Positions 7,369 through 16,496 of a stretch of DNA of 64,000 bases are shown piece after piece. The translations under genes and the position numbers were made by a program. The stretch is taken from NCBI RefSeq assembly GCF_005047635.1, contig NZ_SUKC01000015.1, positions 1-64,000 on the forward strand. Reading direction: 5' to 3'. The notes beneath the pieces are model-generated. The model was not told the DNA's origin. It saw nothing but the letters and a program-made list of their open reading frames with translations, and searched no databases. The stretch is from Arthrobacter sp. CAU 1506 (lineage in GTDB: Bacteria > Actinomycetota > Actinomycetes > Actinomycetales > Micrococcaceae). Positions within the stretch are counted from its first letter, which is position 1. Every line of letters starts with the position of its first letter.

Positions 7369-8805
7369 ATGACCACCGAGACCACTGTCGAGGGTACTTT
7401 CGCTTCAGCGGCGGACTTGCTCGCTGCAATCCAGCCGGCCGAAGGCGGCCGGGAGATCAAGGATCCGGCCACCGGCAAGCTGGTCGGCCGGGTGGCCGAG
7501 CCGGGCGTTGCCGAGCTGGACGCCGCCGTCGAGGCCGCTCGCCGTGTGCAGCGGGAGTGGGCCGGGCAGGGCCACGCCAAGCGCAGCGAGTACCTGAACC
7601 GGGCCGCCGACGCGGTGGAGGCGAATGCCGAGGCGCTGGCGGAGTTGCTGTCGCGCGAACAGGGCAAGCCGTTGAACGGGCCGAACGCCCGGTTTGAGGT
7701 CGGCGCGTGCGCGGGCTGGCTGCGTGCCACCGCCGCGTTCGAGCTGGAGCCGGAGACGTTGGTGGAGGAAGACGGCAACCTCGCCGAGCTGCACTACCGG
7801 CCGCTGGGCGTGGTTGGGGCAATCGGACCGTGGAACTGGCCGATGATGATCAGCGTCTGGCAGCTCGCTCCGGCACTGCGGATGGGCAACACCGTGGTGA
7901 TGAAGCCCTCCGAGTACACCCCACTGTCCGTGCTGGCGCTGGCCGAGGTGCTCAACACCGTGCTGCCGGCCGACGTGCTGCACGTAGTCCCGGGTGGCCG
8001 CGAGGTGGGCGAGGCGCTGGCCGCGCACCAGGGCATCGACAAGGTGATGTTCACCGGCTCCACCGCCACCGGCAAGGCGATCATTCGTTCCTCCGCGGAC
8101 ACGGTGAAGCGCCTGACCCTGGAATTGGGCGGCAACGACGCCGGCATCGTGCTGCCGGACACGGACCCGAAGGCCGCCGCGCAGGACCTGTTCTGGGGCG
8201 CGTTCATCAACACCGGGCAGACCTGTGCAGCGCTGAAGCGCCTCTACGTGCACGAGGACATTTACGACGACGTCTGCGCCGCGCTCACCGAGGTGGCCGA
8301 GCAAATGCCGATGGGCGTCGGGCTGGACGAGAGCAACGTTCTGGGTCCGCTGCAGAACAAGGCCCAGTACGACATCGTCGCCAAGCTGGTGCAGGCGGCA
8401 AAGGATTCCGGGGCCCGCGTGCTCACCGGCGGCAACCCGGAGGAGGGCCAGGCCGGCTACTTCTACCCGGCCACGCTGGTTGCGGACATCGATAACGACA
8501 ATCCGCTGGTGGCCGAGGAGCAGTTCGGTCCGGCGCTGCCGATCATCAAGTACTCCACGGTGGATGAGGCCGTGCAGATGGCCAACGCGCTGAAGGTCGG
8601 CCTAGGTGCCTCGGTTTGGTCCTCCGATCCGGCCAAGGCCCGCGAGGTGGCGGCCCGGATCGAGGCCGGCACGGTCTGGATCAACAAGCACGGCGCCATC
8701 GACCCGCGCGTTCCGTTCGGCGGTGCCAAGCAGTCCGGCTACGGCCTGGAGTTCGGCGTCGAGGGCCTCAAGCAGCTCGGCTCGCCGCAGGTCATCGCCG
8801 GCTAG
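7369..8805 (+). CDS. Aldehyde dehydrogenase family protein, 478 aa
   Basis: The ATG preceded by GGGGAGG is chosen; an in-frame upstream extension does not look like the family. The catalytic Glu252 lies in LELGGND and the nucleophile Cys286 in NTGQTCAAL. The NAD(P)-binding region (FTGSTATGK) is intact. It converts an aldehyde to an acid in the cytoplasm; the closest subgroup by eye includes aminobutyraldehyde and succinate-semialdehyde dehydrogenases, but the substrate cannot be fixed. It is monocistronic and followed by a strong hairpin. Confidence 0.9.
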   Translation: MTTETTVEGTFASAADLLAAIQPAEGGREIKDPATGKLVGRVAEPGVAELDAAVEAARRVQREWAGQGHAKRSEYLNRAADAVEANAEALAELLSREQGKPLNGPNARFEVGACAGWLRATAAFELEPETLVEEDGNLAELHYRPLGVVGAIGPWNWPMMISVWQLAPALRMGNTVVMKPSEYTPLSVLALAEVLNTVLPADVLHVVPGGREVGEALAAHQGIDKVMFTGSTATGKAIIRSSADTVKRLTLELGGNDAGIVLPDTDPKAAAQDLFWGAFINTGQTCAALKRLYVHEDIYDDVCAALTEVAEQMPMGVGLDESNVLGPLQNKAQYDIVAKLVQAAKDSGARVLTGGNPEEGQAGYFYPATLVADIDNDNPLVAEEQFGPALPIIKYSTVDEAVQMANALKVGLGASVWSSDPAKAREVAARIEAGTVWINKHGAIDPRVPFGGAKQSGYGLEFGVEGLKQLGSPQVIAG

Positions 8806-8824
8806 CCACAACAGCAGGTCACGC

Positions 8825-8861
8825 AGCAGGCCCGGACGGAATCAATCCGTCCGGGCCTGCT
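8825..8861 (+). terminator. Terminator-like hairpin after the aldehyde dehydrogenase
   Basis: A perfect 16-bp stem (AGCAGGCCCGGACGGA and its complement) with a 5-base loop begins 20 bp after the stop. No T run follows, as is common for actinobacterial hairpins. Confidence 0.75.
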
Positions 8862-8906
8862 CGTTGTCTGCCGGGAATCCGCGGGCGCCGAGCAAATGTA
8901 CGTCCG

Positions 8907-8944
8907 GGTCTCCACGCGCTCGCTGGCGCTCGCTTGGTCGACCA
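8907..8944. repeat. Copy of a dispersed palindromic repeat (half element)
   Basis: GGTCTCCACGCGCTCGCTGG and the following GCGCTCGCTTGGTCGACCA match the right half of the element found inside the Lhr helicase gene at 57428-57661. Here it lies between genes. Confidence 0.85.
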
Positions 8945-8955
8945 GAGGCGCGGCG

Positions 8956-8982
8956 ACGACGGCGGGTGGGCACCGCCGTCGT
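8956..8982 (-). terminator. ACGACGGCGG hairpin downstream of katA
   Basis: ACGACGGCGG (8956-8965) pairs with CCGCCGTCGT (8973-8982) over a 7-base loop. It lies just beyond the minus-strand catalase stop and has the same stem sequence as three other hairpins in the window. Confidence 0.65.
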
Positions 8983-9004
8983 TATTCTGCGTTCCGGGAC
9001 GGCG

Positions 9005-10654
9005 TCAGCGGTCCACCTTCATGCGTTCGTTGGGCACACAGTGCGTCATGGTCAGCCCGGAGACGTCGCGCGGTCCGTTCTTGCCCAGGTTCGCCATCCA
9101 GGCCTGCTCCGCTTCGCTGAGGTTCTGGGTGGCCAGCGGCCCCAGGTCCTTCACCTCGTCCAGCGTGATGCCGATGCCGTTGCCGACGCCTTCGCCCAGC
9201 TCGTCCGCGACCATGTAGAGGTGCCAGAGCATGCGCTCCTGGATCTGGCGGTCGCACTGAGACAAGGCGTCCGTCAGATTGGTGATCAGGTCCTCACGCT
9301 CCCAGTCCTCCTGCAGGTAGAACCGCTGGCCGGCCTGCAGGTAGTCGTTGGTGCGATCGATCCGTTCGCGGGTCAGCCGCCCACTGATCTCCGGACCGTA
9401 GGCGTGGTGGTAGCCCTCGTCCTTGAACGCCTCCTGCACGCCGCCGGTGATGGAAGGCTCATAGTTGACGTGCAGGTTCTGGCCCGGGGCGGTGTCCACC
9501 ATGTAGGCCATCTGTCCGTCCCGCTGGTTGGTGGCCACCGGCGCCTTCGGGCTGTTGACGGGTAGCTGTAGGTAGTTGGGGCCCACCCGGTGCCGCTGGG
9601 TGTCGCTGTAGGAGAACGTGCGGCCCACCAGCATCTTGTCGTCGGAGAAGTCCAAGCCGTCCACCAGCACGCCGGTGCCGAACGCGATCTGCTCGTTCTC
9701 GGCGAAGAAGTTTTCGGCATTGCGGTCCAGCACCATCCGGCCGACAGCCTTGGGCGGGAACTGCTCCTCCGGCCAGACCTTGGTATCGTCCAGCGGGTCG
9801 AAGTCGAGTTCGGGGTGTTCGTCGTCGGACATCATCTGCACTTGGAGTTCCCACTCGGGGAAGTTTCCGGCGGCGATGGCATCGTAGAGGTCCTTGGTGT
9901 GCGAGCCCAGCGTATGCGCCTGAACGTTCGCGGCGTCTGCGGCGGTCAACGACTTCACGCCCTGCTTGGGCAACCAGTGGTATTTGACCAGTTTCGTCTC
10001 GCCGGCGGCGTTGACCCACTTGTAGGTGTTCACGCCGAAACCCTGCATGTGCCGGTAGTCGGCCGGCACTCCGCGCGGGCTGAAGACTAGCATCACCATG
10101 TGCATGGACTCGGGCGACTGGCTGAAGAAGTCCATCGCGCGGTTCGCCACCGAGGCCTGGAAGTGCACGGGATCCGGTTTCTGCGAATGGATGAAATCCG
10201 GGAACTTGATCGCGTCGCGGATGAAGAAGACGCCCAAGTTATTGCCCACCAGATCCCAGTTGCCGTCTTCCGTGTAAATCTTGACCGCGAATCCGCGCGG
10301 GTCGCGGGCCACTTCGGAGGAATCGCGGCCGCCGGCCACGGTAGAGAAGCGGATGGCGAGATCGGAGCGCTTGCCTGCTTCCTGGAACAGCTTGGCGCGG
10401 GTGAAGTTGGCGATCGGTTCGTCGCCCCACTTGCCGTAGGCCTCAAAGTAGCCGAAGGCCGTGGTGCCGCGGGCATGCACCACGCGCTCGGGGATGCGCT
10501 CGCGGTCGAAATGGCTCATCTTCTCCAGGAACTGATAGTTCTCCAGAGTGGCTGGGCCGCGGGCGCCAATGGTTCGGGTGTTCTGGTTGTCGTAGACCTT
10601 GTGGCCCTGTCGGTTGGTCAGGGGTTGGTCCGGGGATTTGGCCGCATCGGTCAT
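9005..10654 (-). CDS. katA: Haem catalase
   Basis: The 549-residue product is a clade-type monofunctional catalase that splits hydrogen peroxide into water and oxygen. The distal haem pocket [15 protein letters not shown] and the proximal tyrosine region [17 protein letters not shown] are intact, and the NADPH/haem barrel fold is complete. The length suits a small-subunit enzyme with a slightly extended tail. An AGGAG box lies nine bases before the ATG; a GTG one codon earlier is an alternative start. It is monocistronic with a hairpin downstream. Confidence 0.93.
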   Translation of the reverse strand: MTDAAKSPDQPLTNRQGHKVYDNQNTRTIGARGPATLENYQFLEKMSHFDRERIPERVVHARGTTAFGYFEAYGKWGDEPIANFTRAKLFQEAGKRSDLAIRFSTVAGGRDSSEVARDPRGFAVKIYTEDGNWDLVGNNLGVFFIRDAIKFPDFIHSQKPDPVHFQASVANRAMDFFSQSPESMHMVMLVFSPRGVPADYRHMQGFGVNTYKWVNAAGETKLVKYHWLPKQGVKSLTAADAANVQAHTLGSHTKDLYDAIAAGNFPEWELQVQMMSDDEHPELDFDPLDDTKVWPEEQFPPKAVGRMVLDRNAENFFAENEQIAFGTGVLVDGLDFSDDKMLVGRTFSYSDTQRHRVGPNYLQLPVNSPKAPVATNQRDGQMAYMVDTAPGQNLHVNYEPSITGGVQEAFKDEGYHHAYGPEISGRLTRERIDRTNDYLQAGQRFYLQEDWEREDLITNLTDALSQCDRQIQERMLWHLYMVADELGEGVGNGIGITLDEVKDLGPLATQNLSEAEQAWMANLGKNGPRDVSGLTMTHCVPNERMKVDR

Positions 10655-10913
10655 CACTGATCACTCCTAGGGAAAGGTGTGGGCCGGTTGCCGTGAGTCC
10701 CACCTTCCTCTTCGGCCGGACCGAGGGCAAGGGCTCGACGGCGGCGCGCCACCCGCCGCGTTCATCTCGCTTCGGGTGCGCAGGGGGTCTGCTCGGTTGC
10801 TCCTGTAACCGGCTCGGTTGGCGGGGGAATCAGCTCGGTTGCCGGACCGAAGGGTCACGCCGGGCTTCGCGGGACGACCGGGACCGAGGTGCGCTTTCCC
10901 CGCCAGCGTTGTT

Positions 10914-11064
10914 CGTTCCCACGTCTTGATGACGCCGGATAGCGTTTCGCCTCTCGCGGTTTCGATCCCACGTCTTGGCGACGCCGGTTAGCGTTTCGCC
11001 TAGTCAGCGGACTTTGGGCGTCGTTAAAGATGGGCAGTTAGTCCTATACGTGGGAGCGAAAACG
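10914..11064. repeat. MITE-like repeat block with inverted ends
   Basis: The left end CGTTCCCACGTCTTG (10914-10928) and the right end ACGTGGGAGCGAAAACG (11048-11064) are inverted copies. Inside are two 35-bp direct repeats starting CCCACGTCTTG and ending AGCGTTTCGCCT. A related block lies at 36168-36272. Confidence 0.6.
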
Positions 11065-11105
11065 CTGGAGGCCTAGTGCAGGCCAGTCCGACTCCCGCCC
11101 CGAGT

Positions 11106-11190
11106 CCGCGGCCGCCCAGCCCGGGTCGCCGACGAGACCGCGGCCGCCCAGCCCGGGGCGACGCCGAGACCGCGGTCGCCGCCGGGCCGT
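11106..11190. repeat. 32-bp tandem repeat, about 2.6 copies
   Basis: Units begin CCGCGGCCGCCCAGCCCGG at 11106 and 11138, and a third diverged unit begins at 11170. Confidence 0.85.
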
Positions 11191-11222
11191 GCCACGGGAC
11201 GTCTGGCCACGCGAACGGTCCT

Positions 11223-12449
11223 TTACCGGTGGGCGAAGTTCAGGCCCAGCCGCTTCTCGCTCAAGTAGAGGCTCAGGCAGATCCCGAGCAGGGCGAACGT
11301 GCAGGTCATCCACCAGGTGGATTGCCAGCCGCCGGTGACGGTGGCCAGCCACGCGACGATAGCCGGACCGGTGAAGTTGCCGACGTTAAAGATTTGCTGC
11401 ATCAGGCCCATCGCCGCCGGGGCGGAACCGTCCGGCGGAGCCAGATCCACGGCCATCCGCGTGAGAGTGGACGGGATCGCGGCGCCCACCATGGAAAACA
11501 CGGCCACGCAGGCGAACTGGATGGCCATGCCGCCCGGCACCGCGGACCAGTCGACGGCAAAGGTGAGCACCGTCGTCGTGCCCATCAGGATGAAGGTGGG
11601 GATGAGCAGCATCCGAGGCGGAACGCCACGCTGCAGCAGGGGAGCGGTGCCGATGGCGCCCACCGCGTTGAGGCCGCCGACCACGGCGGAGAGCATTCCG
11701 GCCCAGATGCCGGTGACGCCGTTCTGCTGGTAGATGGTGGGCAGGAAGCCGACCACTGCCATCCACTGGACGGTGTAGCAGCCGAACACCACGCCGGCGA
11801 TCCAGGGTTTGGGGGAGCGGACGGTGCGGCCGATGCGGCGGGCGGCCGCGGGCAGGCCTGAGCCGTCGCGCGGCGGGTCCTTCGGCACGAAGCGGAGCAC
11901 CAGCGGGATCGGCACCACGGTCAGGGCGGCCATGATCCACCACCAGACGTGCCAGTTAGTGGCCTGCAGGATCAGCGCGCTGGCCACCAAGCCGGTGAAC
12001 GTGGCGAAGCCTTGGTAGGCGCTCCAGAAACCGACCGCCAGGTTCACCCGCGCCAGCGGGGTGCTGCTGCGGATCAGGCCGGGCGCCACAACCGTGGTCA
12101 GCAGGAAACCGGCGCCTTCCAGCGCGCGGCAGGCCATCAGCACAGCGGCGGAGTCGGCGAATCCGCCGATGACCGAGCCGGCAATGAGCAGCCAGAGGCC
12201 GGCGAGCAGGCAACGCCGCGCGCCGATCAGCTCTGCCAGCAGTGACACCGCCAGGCCGCCGGCCATGCCAGCCACTTGCACCACGCCCAGCAGCACGCCC
12301 GCCTGCACCAAGGACATCCCCAGCTCGTGCTGGATGACGGGAATGGCGGTCGGCAGCTTCCAGATGTGCATGGCGGCGGTGACGCCGGCAAGTACGACGA
12401 CGATCCACGCCGCATCTGCACGCTGCTGGGTGACGCTCGGTGCGGCCAT
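11223..12449 (-). CDS. MFS transporter, CynX/NimT-like
   Basis: The start is placed at MAAPSVTQQRADAAW, preceded by GGAG; the longer open frame upstream is not membrane-like and crosses the promoter. The 408-residue product has about twelve membrane segments and a cytoplasmic loop near residue 195 (RFVPKDPPRDGSG), typical of single-polypeptide major facilitator permeases. The subgroup resembles cyanate/nitroimidazole-type permeases, but the substrate is unknown. It diverges from an unusual TetR-ligand-domain-like gene, which may be functionally linked. Confidence 0.85.
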   Translation of the reverse strand: MAAPSVTQQRADAAWIVVVLAGVTAAMHIWKLPTAIPVIQHELGMSLVQAGVLLGVVQVAGMAGGLAVSLLAELIGARRCLLAGLWLLIAGSVIGGFADSAAVLMACRALEGAGFLLTTVVAPGLIRSSTPLARVNLAVGFWSAYQGFATFTGLVASALILQATNWHVWWWIMAALTVVPIPLVLRFVPKDPPRDGSGLPAAARRIGRTVRSPKPWIAGVVFGCYTVQWMAVVGFLPTIYQQNGVTGIWAGMLSAVVGGLNAVGAIGTAPLLQRGVPPRMLLIPTFILMGTTTVLTFAVDWSAVPGGMAIQFACVAVFSMVGAAIPSTLTRMAVDLAPPDGSAPAAMGLMQQIFNVGNFTGPAIVAWLATVTGGWQSTWWMTCTFALLGICLSLYLSEKRLGLNFAHR

Positions 12450-12513
12450 GTTGCTCCTTCGGCCCCGGTCCATTAGTTGCCTGTACAGACTATCTGCGGC
12501 GGGAAATAAGGTG

Positions 12514-12526
12514 ACGTGCGGCACGT
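12514..12526. promoter_or_regulatory. 13-bp perfect palindrome in a divergent promoter region
   Basis: ACGTGC-G-GCACGT lies between the divergent MFS gene and the TetR-domain-like gene. It is a candidate operator on symmetry and position alone; no second copy was found. Confidence 0.35.
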
Positions 12527-12673
12527 AAGAGAGCAGTCGGCGTCGTAATAGTTGACTCGAATCCGGTCCCGGAGGCGTCCGCCGCAGCGGAAACTGGCAG
12601 CAAACTGCGGCGTGGCGGGCTGTGGATAGACTGGCTGGGGCGGCAAACCCGCCGGGAACCACAGGAGGGCAGC

Positions 12674-13153
12674 ATGTTTGAACCTGGGGCGCCGATCGAC
12701 GAGGTCGAGCGCGATGTCGAATCCATCATCATGGACTTGGTCCACGAACTGGGCGAGCGGGCCGACGCCGATCCGGAGCCGCTCGGCGCGGAGGAACGGG
12801 CCTACATCGCGGCGTTCTCCGATGCCCGGGCCAACACGGACCGCAACCAGGCCGGCTTGCTGTCAACGGCCATCCGGCAGCCGAACCTGGCCGAATCGCT
12901 GATCTACCTGAACCAGCGGTTGGACCGGCAGGACCTGGATCCGCGCGAGCCGGTGGGCATTCTCGGGATTATCGTCCGGTTGGCCATGGACGGGCTGTGG
13001 GTCTCCGACATCTTGGACAGCACGCGGTTCAAGCCTGCGGACCGGCGCCGGATCACGGACGTCCTCACCGGCATGACCTATCTGACCGACGAGCGGCTCA
13101 AGGAATTGCTCGCCGAACTGCAGCCGAAGGCCTCGGGCGGCAAGAGGGACTAG
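12674..13153 (+). CDS. TetR ligand-domain-like protein lacking a DNA-binding domain, 159 aa
   Basis: A strong AGGAGG ribosome-binding site precedes the ATG. The middle and end (GLLSTAIRQPNLAESLIYL, then IVRLAMDGLWVSDIL and a closing helix) resemble the ligand-binding carboxy-terminal half of TetR-family regulators, which often carries an LALDGLW stretch. No helix-turn-helix is present in the acidic first ~45 residues, and too little room upstream remains for a missing domain. It could be an orphan sensor or a decayed regulator. It diverges from the MFS gene, a common regulator-transporter arrangement. The domain assignment is by eye. Confidence 0.6.
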   Translation: MFEPGAPIDEVERDVESIIMDLVHELGERADADPEPLGAEERAYIAAFSDARANTDRNQAGLLSTAIRQPNLAESLIYLNQRLDRQDLDPREPVGILGIIVRLAMDGLWVSDILDSTRFKPADRRRITDVLTGMTYLTDERLKELLAELQPKASGGKRD

Positions 13154-13241
13154 GCCCTTTCGGGAGGGCGTGTCGCAGGGGTGGCGGCCGGTTTGAGGCT
13201 CCGGCCGGAGGATCGTCAGGCTCGTCGGCAGGTGCTCCCGA

Positions 13242-13610
13242 TCAGGCGTCCGTGGCATCGTGGCCGCGCTGGCGGGCCAAGGCTTTGACCACCCGCGCGA
13301 CCAGTTCATAGGGAATCGGCTTGCCCAGCGGGAACTTCAGGGTCCCCTTGGCCGCGACGTAGGGTTCCATATCGTGCTTCAGCGCTGCATCCGCTTCCGG
13401 CAATGGGTAGAGCGAGACATGATGCTTCCAGCCGGCGAAGTAGACCAGGTAGTGACCCTCGAACGTGATGGCCGGAATGGCGTAGCTGATCTGTTCGCCT
13501 GCTCCGGGGATGGCGTTGTGAATGATCCGCCGCACTTCCTGGAGGATGTCCTGCACATCCTCGGGGAACGACGCGATGTAATCGTCGACATTCGAGAACT
13601 TCTCCGCCAT
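13242..13610 (-). CDS. DUF1801 (YdhG-like) protein, 122 aa
   Basis: The full-length product has the features of the DUF1801 fold: an amino-terminal helix pair (VDDYIASFPEDVQDILQEVR), AIPGAGEQISYAIPAI, and YFAGWKHHVSLYP, ending with GTLKFPLGKPIPYELVARVV. Proteins of this fold include the iron-chaperone-like YdhG group, but biochemical roles are mostly unknown. It lies alone between convergent and codirectional neighbours. Confidence 0.85.
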   Translation of the reverse strand: MAEKFSNVDDYIASFPEDVQDILQEVRRIIHNAIPGAGEQISYAIPAITFEGHYLVYFAGWKHHVSLYPLPEADAALKHDMEPYVAAKGTLKFPLGKPIPYELVARVVKALARQRGHDATDA

Positions 13611-13746
13611 CTCTGATCCCGCCTCTGATCCCGATGTTCCGGTTTGCCCCTGCTGTTCCGGGTCGCCTCCGCCGCCTATCCGGCCTCCGCTGCTCCGGCC
13701 GCCCGCCGCCCGGCCTGATGCCCCTGCTGCTCCGGCCTCCCGCGAC

Positions 13747-14682
13747 CTATCCGGCCTGCTCCTCGAATGGCGTCAGCACAATCTTCCCGGAGACACGGCC
13801 TTCCTTACTGTGCCGGATGGCGTCCGCGGCCTGGTCCATCGGAAACGCGCGGTCGATATCCACGGTGAGCTTGCCGGCGTCGGCCAATTCACTCAGCCGG
13901 GCGAGCTCGGATCCGTCCGGACGCACCCAGATGAAGCGGCCGCCATGTTCTGTCACCGCGGGGTCGGCGATGGAAGCGTGCCGTCCACCATTCCGCAGCA
14001 CGGCCTGGGTGTCCTGCAAGACGCCGCCCACAAAGTCCGCCACTACATCGACGCCCTGCGGCGCCAGCTCGCGCACCCGGTGCACCAAACCGTCGCCGTA
14101 TTCCAGCGGCTCGGCGCCGAGTTCCCGCAGCCGCTGATGGTGTTTCTCCGACGCCGTGGCGAGCACGCGCAGGCCGCGCTCGACGGCGAGCTGGATGGCG
14201 ATGCGCCCGACGCCGCCGGCTCCGTTGTGGATCAGCAGGGTTTCACCGTTTGACGGGGCCAAAGCATCCAGGGTCCGCTGTGCCACCATGCCCGTGAGCG
14301 GCAGCCCGGCGGCTTGTTCCCAGCTCAACGATTGGGGCTTGCTCGTCACCATGGAAACCGGCAAGGCCACGAACTCGGCATATGTGCCGCCCGCCACCGT
14401 GTCCCGGCGGCCGTAGGCGTACACCTCATCGCCGGGCGAGAATTCCGGGGTATCGGGCCCGACCTGCTCCACGACGCCGGCAACGTCCCACCCAGGGATC
14501 ACAGGGAAGTGGACGTCCAGCATCCCGTCCAAGCCACCGGACATGACCTTCCAATCGACCGGGTTGACGCTGGCGGCCTTCACGCGGATGAGCACCGTTC
14601 CCGGGGCCACCTTGGGGCGCGGAACCTCTGACTGCTCCATCACTTCCGGGCCGCCGTAGCGGGAGTACGTCATCGCCTGCAT
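13747..14682 (-). CDS. Zinc-free medium-chain dehydrogenase/quinone oxidoreductase, 311 aa
   Basis: The start MQAMTYSRYGGPEVM is chosen by family fit; no strong ribosome-binding site is visible and a GTG 11 codons upstream is possible. The product is a zinc-independent NADPH:quinone reductase-type enzyme. It has an amino-terminal GroES-like domain (VNPVDWKVMSGG), HNGAGGVGRIAIQLA for the nucleotide, and the closing KIVLTPFEEQ common to this group. It probably reduces quinones or activated alkenes in the cytoplasm. No operon partner is evident. Confidence 0.85.
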   Translation of the reverse strand: MQAMTYSRYGGPEVMEQSEVPRPKVAPGTVLIRVKAASVNPVDWKVMSGGLDGMLDVHFPVIPGWDVAGVVEQVGPDTPEFSPGDEVYAYGRRDTVAGGTYAEFVALPVSMVTSKPQSLSWEQAAGLPLTGMVAQRTLDALAPSNGETLLIHNGAGGVGRIAIQLAVERGLRVLATASEKHHQRLRELGAEPLEYGDGLVHRVRELAPQGVDVVADFVGGVLQDTQAVLRNGGRHASIADPAVTEHGGRFIWVRPDGSELARLSELADAGKLTVDIDRAFPMDQAADAIRHSKEGRVSGKIVLTPFEEQAG

Positions 14683-14733
14683 GTTCTTGCCCAAGGGGTA
14701 CCGCCTTCCTGCCACTTCCTGTTTCGGTCCACC

Positions 14734-14913
14734 CTAGTGGCGGGCGGCCGCGCTTTCCACGGGCCGGCGGCGCACGGGCAGGTCCGGCCGCAGGTAACGC
14801 GCACGGCAGTTGGCGTGTGAAACCAGAAGGCGGTAGGCCTTTGCGATCCGGAATGCGGCGCGCAAGGATGACGTGCCAAAGACCTCAGCCACAGGCACGA
14901 CGGCGGTGCTCAC
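14734..14913 (-). CDS. Possible small basic protein, 59 aa
   Basis: A GTG opens a frame of 59 codons ending with an Arg-rich tail (LRPDLPVRRRPVESAAARH). The middle could form a helix (SLRAAFRIAKAYRLLVSHA). It lies 32 bp after the membrane-protein gene and may be cotranscribed. There is no good ribosome-binding site, and the start codon falls within a dispersed GACGACGGCGGTG-type motif, so it may be spurious. Confidence 0.35.
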   Translation of the reverse strand: MSTAVVPVAEVFGTSSLRAAFRIAKAYRLLVSHANCRARYLRPDLPVRRRPVESAAARH

Positions 14914-14945
14914 CCGCCCGTCGTACACTCGCTGAGTTCTGTTGT

Positions 14946-15272
14946 TCAGAATGACCCGATCACCGTGCCGTAGGCCAGCGGCACCAGAATCAGGGCCAAC
15001 AGGCATGCCGTCGCGATCCACCACGCCCGGCTGCGCCGGACCAGAGCAATACCGGCCAAAACCGGGGCGGCGATCATGATCAAGAGGGCAGTCAGGCCGA
15101 AGAATCCGGAGGCAGGGTCCGGCGCGGCACACTCCAGCAGACAGCCGGTGAACCCGATGTACATCACCAGCAGCGCCCAGAACATGGGGAAGCCCAGCGC
15201 GGCCCAGCCGCCAATCACCAGAAGAAGTCCCCACCACAGGGGACGCCCGGCCGGGGCAGCAGTTTCGGTCAC
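14946..15272 (-). CDS. Small membrane protein, 108 aa
   Basis: A short amino-terminal tail (MTETAAPAGRP) is followed by three to four hydrophobic segments (around residues 12-32, 33-52, 57-80 and 85-105). The family is not recognised. The paired Cys in LLECAAPDP sits in an outer or loop segment. It is transcribed away from a repeat-rich spacer. Confidence 0.65.
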   Translation of the reverse strand: MTETAAPAGRPLWWGLLLVIGGWAALGFPMFWALLVMYIGFTGCLLECAAPDPASGFFGLTALLIMIAAPVLAGIALVRRSRAWWIATACLLALILVPLAYGTVIGSF

Positions 15273-15731
15273 CGTGTTTGTCTACCAGTGCTGGCCGTCG
15301 GCGGCAATCTTTGGACCGGTTCGCGGCCCGCGTGTTGGCCCGGCTCGCGGTCGGGCGGTGACTTGGCTTTGGGTCGGGCGGGTAATCCGGTCGTGTCGGT
15401 GACCCGGCTCGTGGTCGCGACGATAACCTGGTCGCGCAGGTAACCCGGTCACGCACGGCCCTAGCGGGTCAGGATCCGGACCCGGAACTGTTCAAGTCTT
15501 GAGCGGGCCTGCAACGTTTCCGCAGGTCAGCGCCCTTTGCGCCGTCAAAACATGGACAGATTCCGCTGAACTTGGACAGCAACCCCAAACCCGCGGCCAG
15601 CCAGACCCGTCCGCAGCCACCCCACCTCCAGCCCAACTCCATGTAGCCAAGCTCACCCCGCCGGGAGAAATTCCGGCGTGGGGCGGCGGCGTTGAACCAT
15701 GCAGACACCACACCCCAACCTGAGGAGTCCC
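15273..15731. other. Spacer with short degenerate repeats, no gene seen
   Basis: Between ~15330 and 15465 there are several imperfect ~18-24-bp units of the GGTAACCCGGTC type (for example GTAATCCGGTCGTG, ATAACCTGGTCGCG, GTAACCCGGTCACG). The right part is the leader of the nitroreductase gene. No coding frame is supported. Confidence 0.5.
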
Positions 15732-16358
15732 ATGAGCGTCGATACCGCTGACGTCAACCTGCAGAACCAGCTGTCCGTGGACCGCGAGGCCGCAGACAAC
15801 CTGTTCCTGGAGGCTCGCACCGCGAACACCTTCTCCACCGAGCCGGTCTCGGACGAGCAGCTCGCCGCCATCTACGAGTTGGCCAAGATGGGCCCCACCA
15901 TGATGAACAACCAGCCGTTGCGCATCACCTGGGTCCGCTCCGCCGAGGCCCGTGCCAAGCTCGCCGGCCGCATGGCCGAAGGCAACCGCGCCAAGACCGA
16001 GTCCGCTCCGATGGTCGCCGTACTCAGCTACGACACCGACTGGCACGAGCACTTCGGGACGTTCTTCCCGCACGCTCCGGAGCGCAAGGAAATGTTCGAC
16101 GGCAACGCCGAAATGCGCGCCGAGGTTGCCAAGAACAATGCCTGGCTGCAGGCCGGATTCTTCATCATGGCCGTCCGCGCCGTGGGCCTGCACGCTGGCC
16201 CGATGGGCGCCTTCGACGCCGCCGGCATCGACGAGGACTTCAACGCCGGCACCGCCAACCGCACCTTCATGGTGGTCAACGTCGGCACCCCGGGTGAAAA
16301 CCCCTGGTTCCCGCGTCTGCCCCGCCTGGACGCTGAGATCGCAGTCCAGACGGTCTGA
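15732..16358 (+). CDS. RutE/HadB-type nitroreductase family protein (malonic semialdehyde reductase-like)
   Basis: The ATG behind GAGGAG is chosen, giving 208 residues. The product is a flavin-dependent nitroreductase-fold enzyme closest to RutE, which reduces malonic semialdehyde to 3-hydroxypropionate in uracil breakdown. The FMN-contact segment GPTMMNNQPLRITWV and the GLHAGPMGAFD and NVGTPG stretches fit. No other rut genes are in the window, so the substrate is uncertain. A long hairpin terminates the transcript. Confidence 0.85.
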   Translation: MSVDTADVNLQNQLSVDREAADNLFLEARTANTFSTEPVSDEQLAAIYELAKMGPTMMNNQPLRITWVRSAEARAKLAGRMAEGNRAKTESAPMVAVLSYDTDWHEHFGTFFPHAPERKEMFDGNAEMRAEVAKNNAWLQAGFFIMAVRAVGLHAGPMGAFDAAGIDEDFNAGTANRTFMVVNVGTPGENPWFPRLPRLDAEIAVQTV

Positions 16359-16377
16359 TTCTCACCTGAACCGCTGA

Positions 16378-16436
16378 CGACGGCGGTGCCCACCCCAACG
16401 GGGCTCGCGAGCCTCCCATGGTGGGCACCGCCGTCG
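16378..16436. terminator. Bidirectional hairpin with CGACGGCGGTGCCCACC stem
   Basis: CGACGGCGGTGCCCACC (16378-16394) pairs perfectly with GGTGGGCACCGCCGTCG (16420-16436) over a 25-base loop. It lies between the convergent nitroreductase and diguanylate cyclase genes. Confidence 0.8.
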
Positions 16437-16496
16437 GGCTTTAATCGGGAACAAGCGGACAAAATAGGCGGATAAACAGGACCCAGCCGGGGCGGA

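Larger units (their letters stand above)
10655..11222. other. Repeat-rich spacer between katA and the MFS gene
   Basis: No gene is supported in these ~570 bp. They contain a 35-bp direct repeat (10918-10952 and 10967-11001) within a block flanked by inverted copies of a CCCACGT motif, and a 32-bp tandem repeat starting at 11106. Confidence 0.6.
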
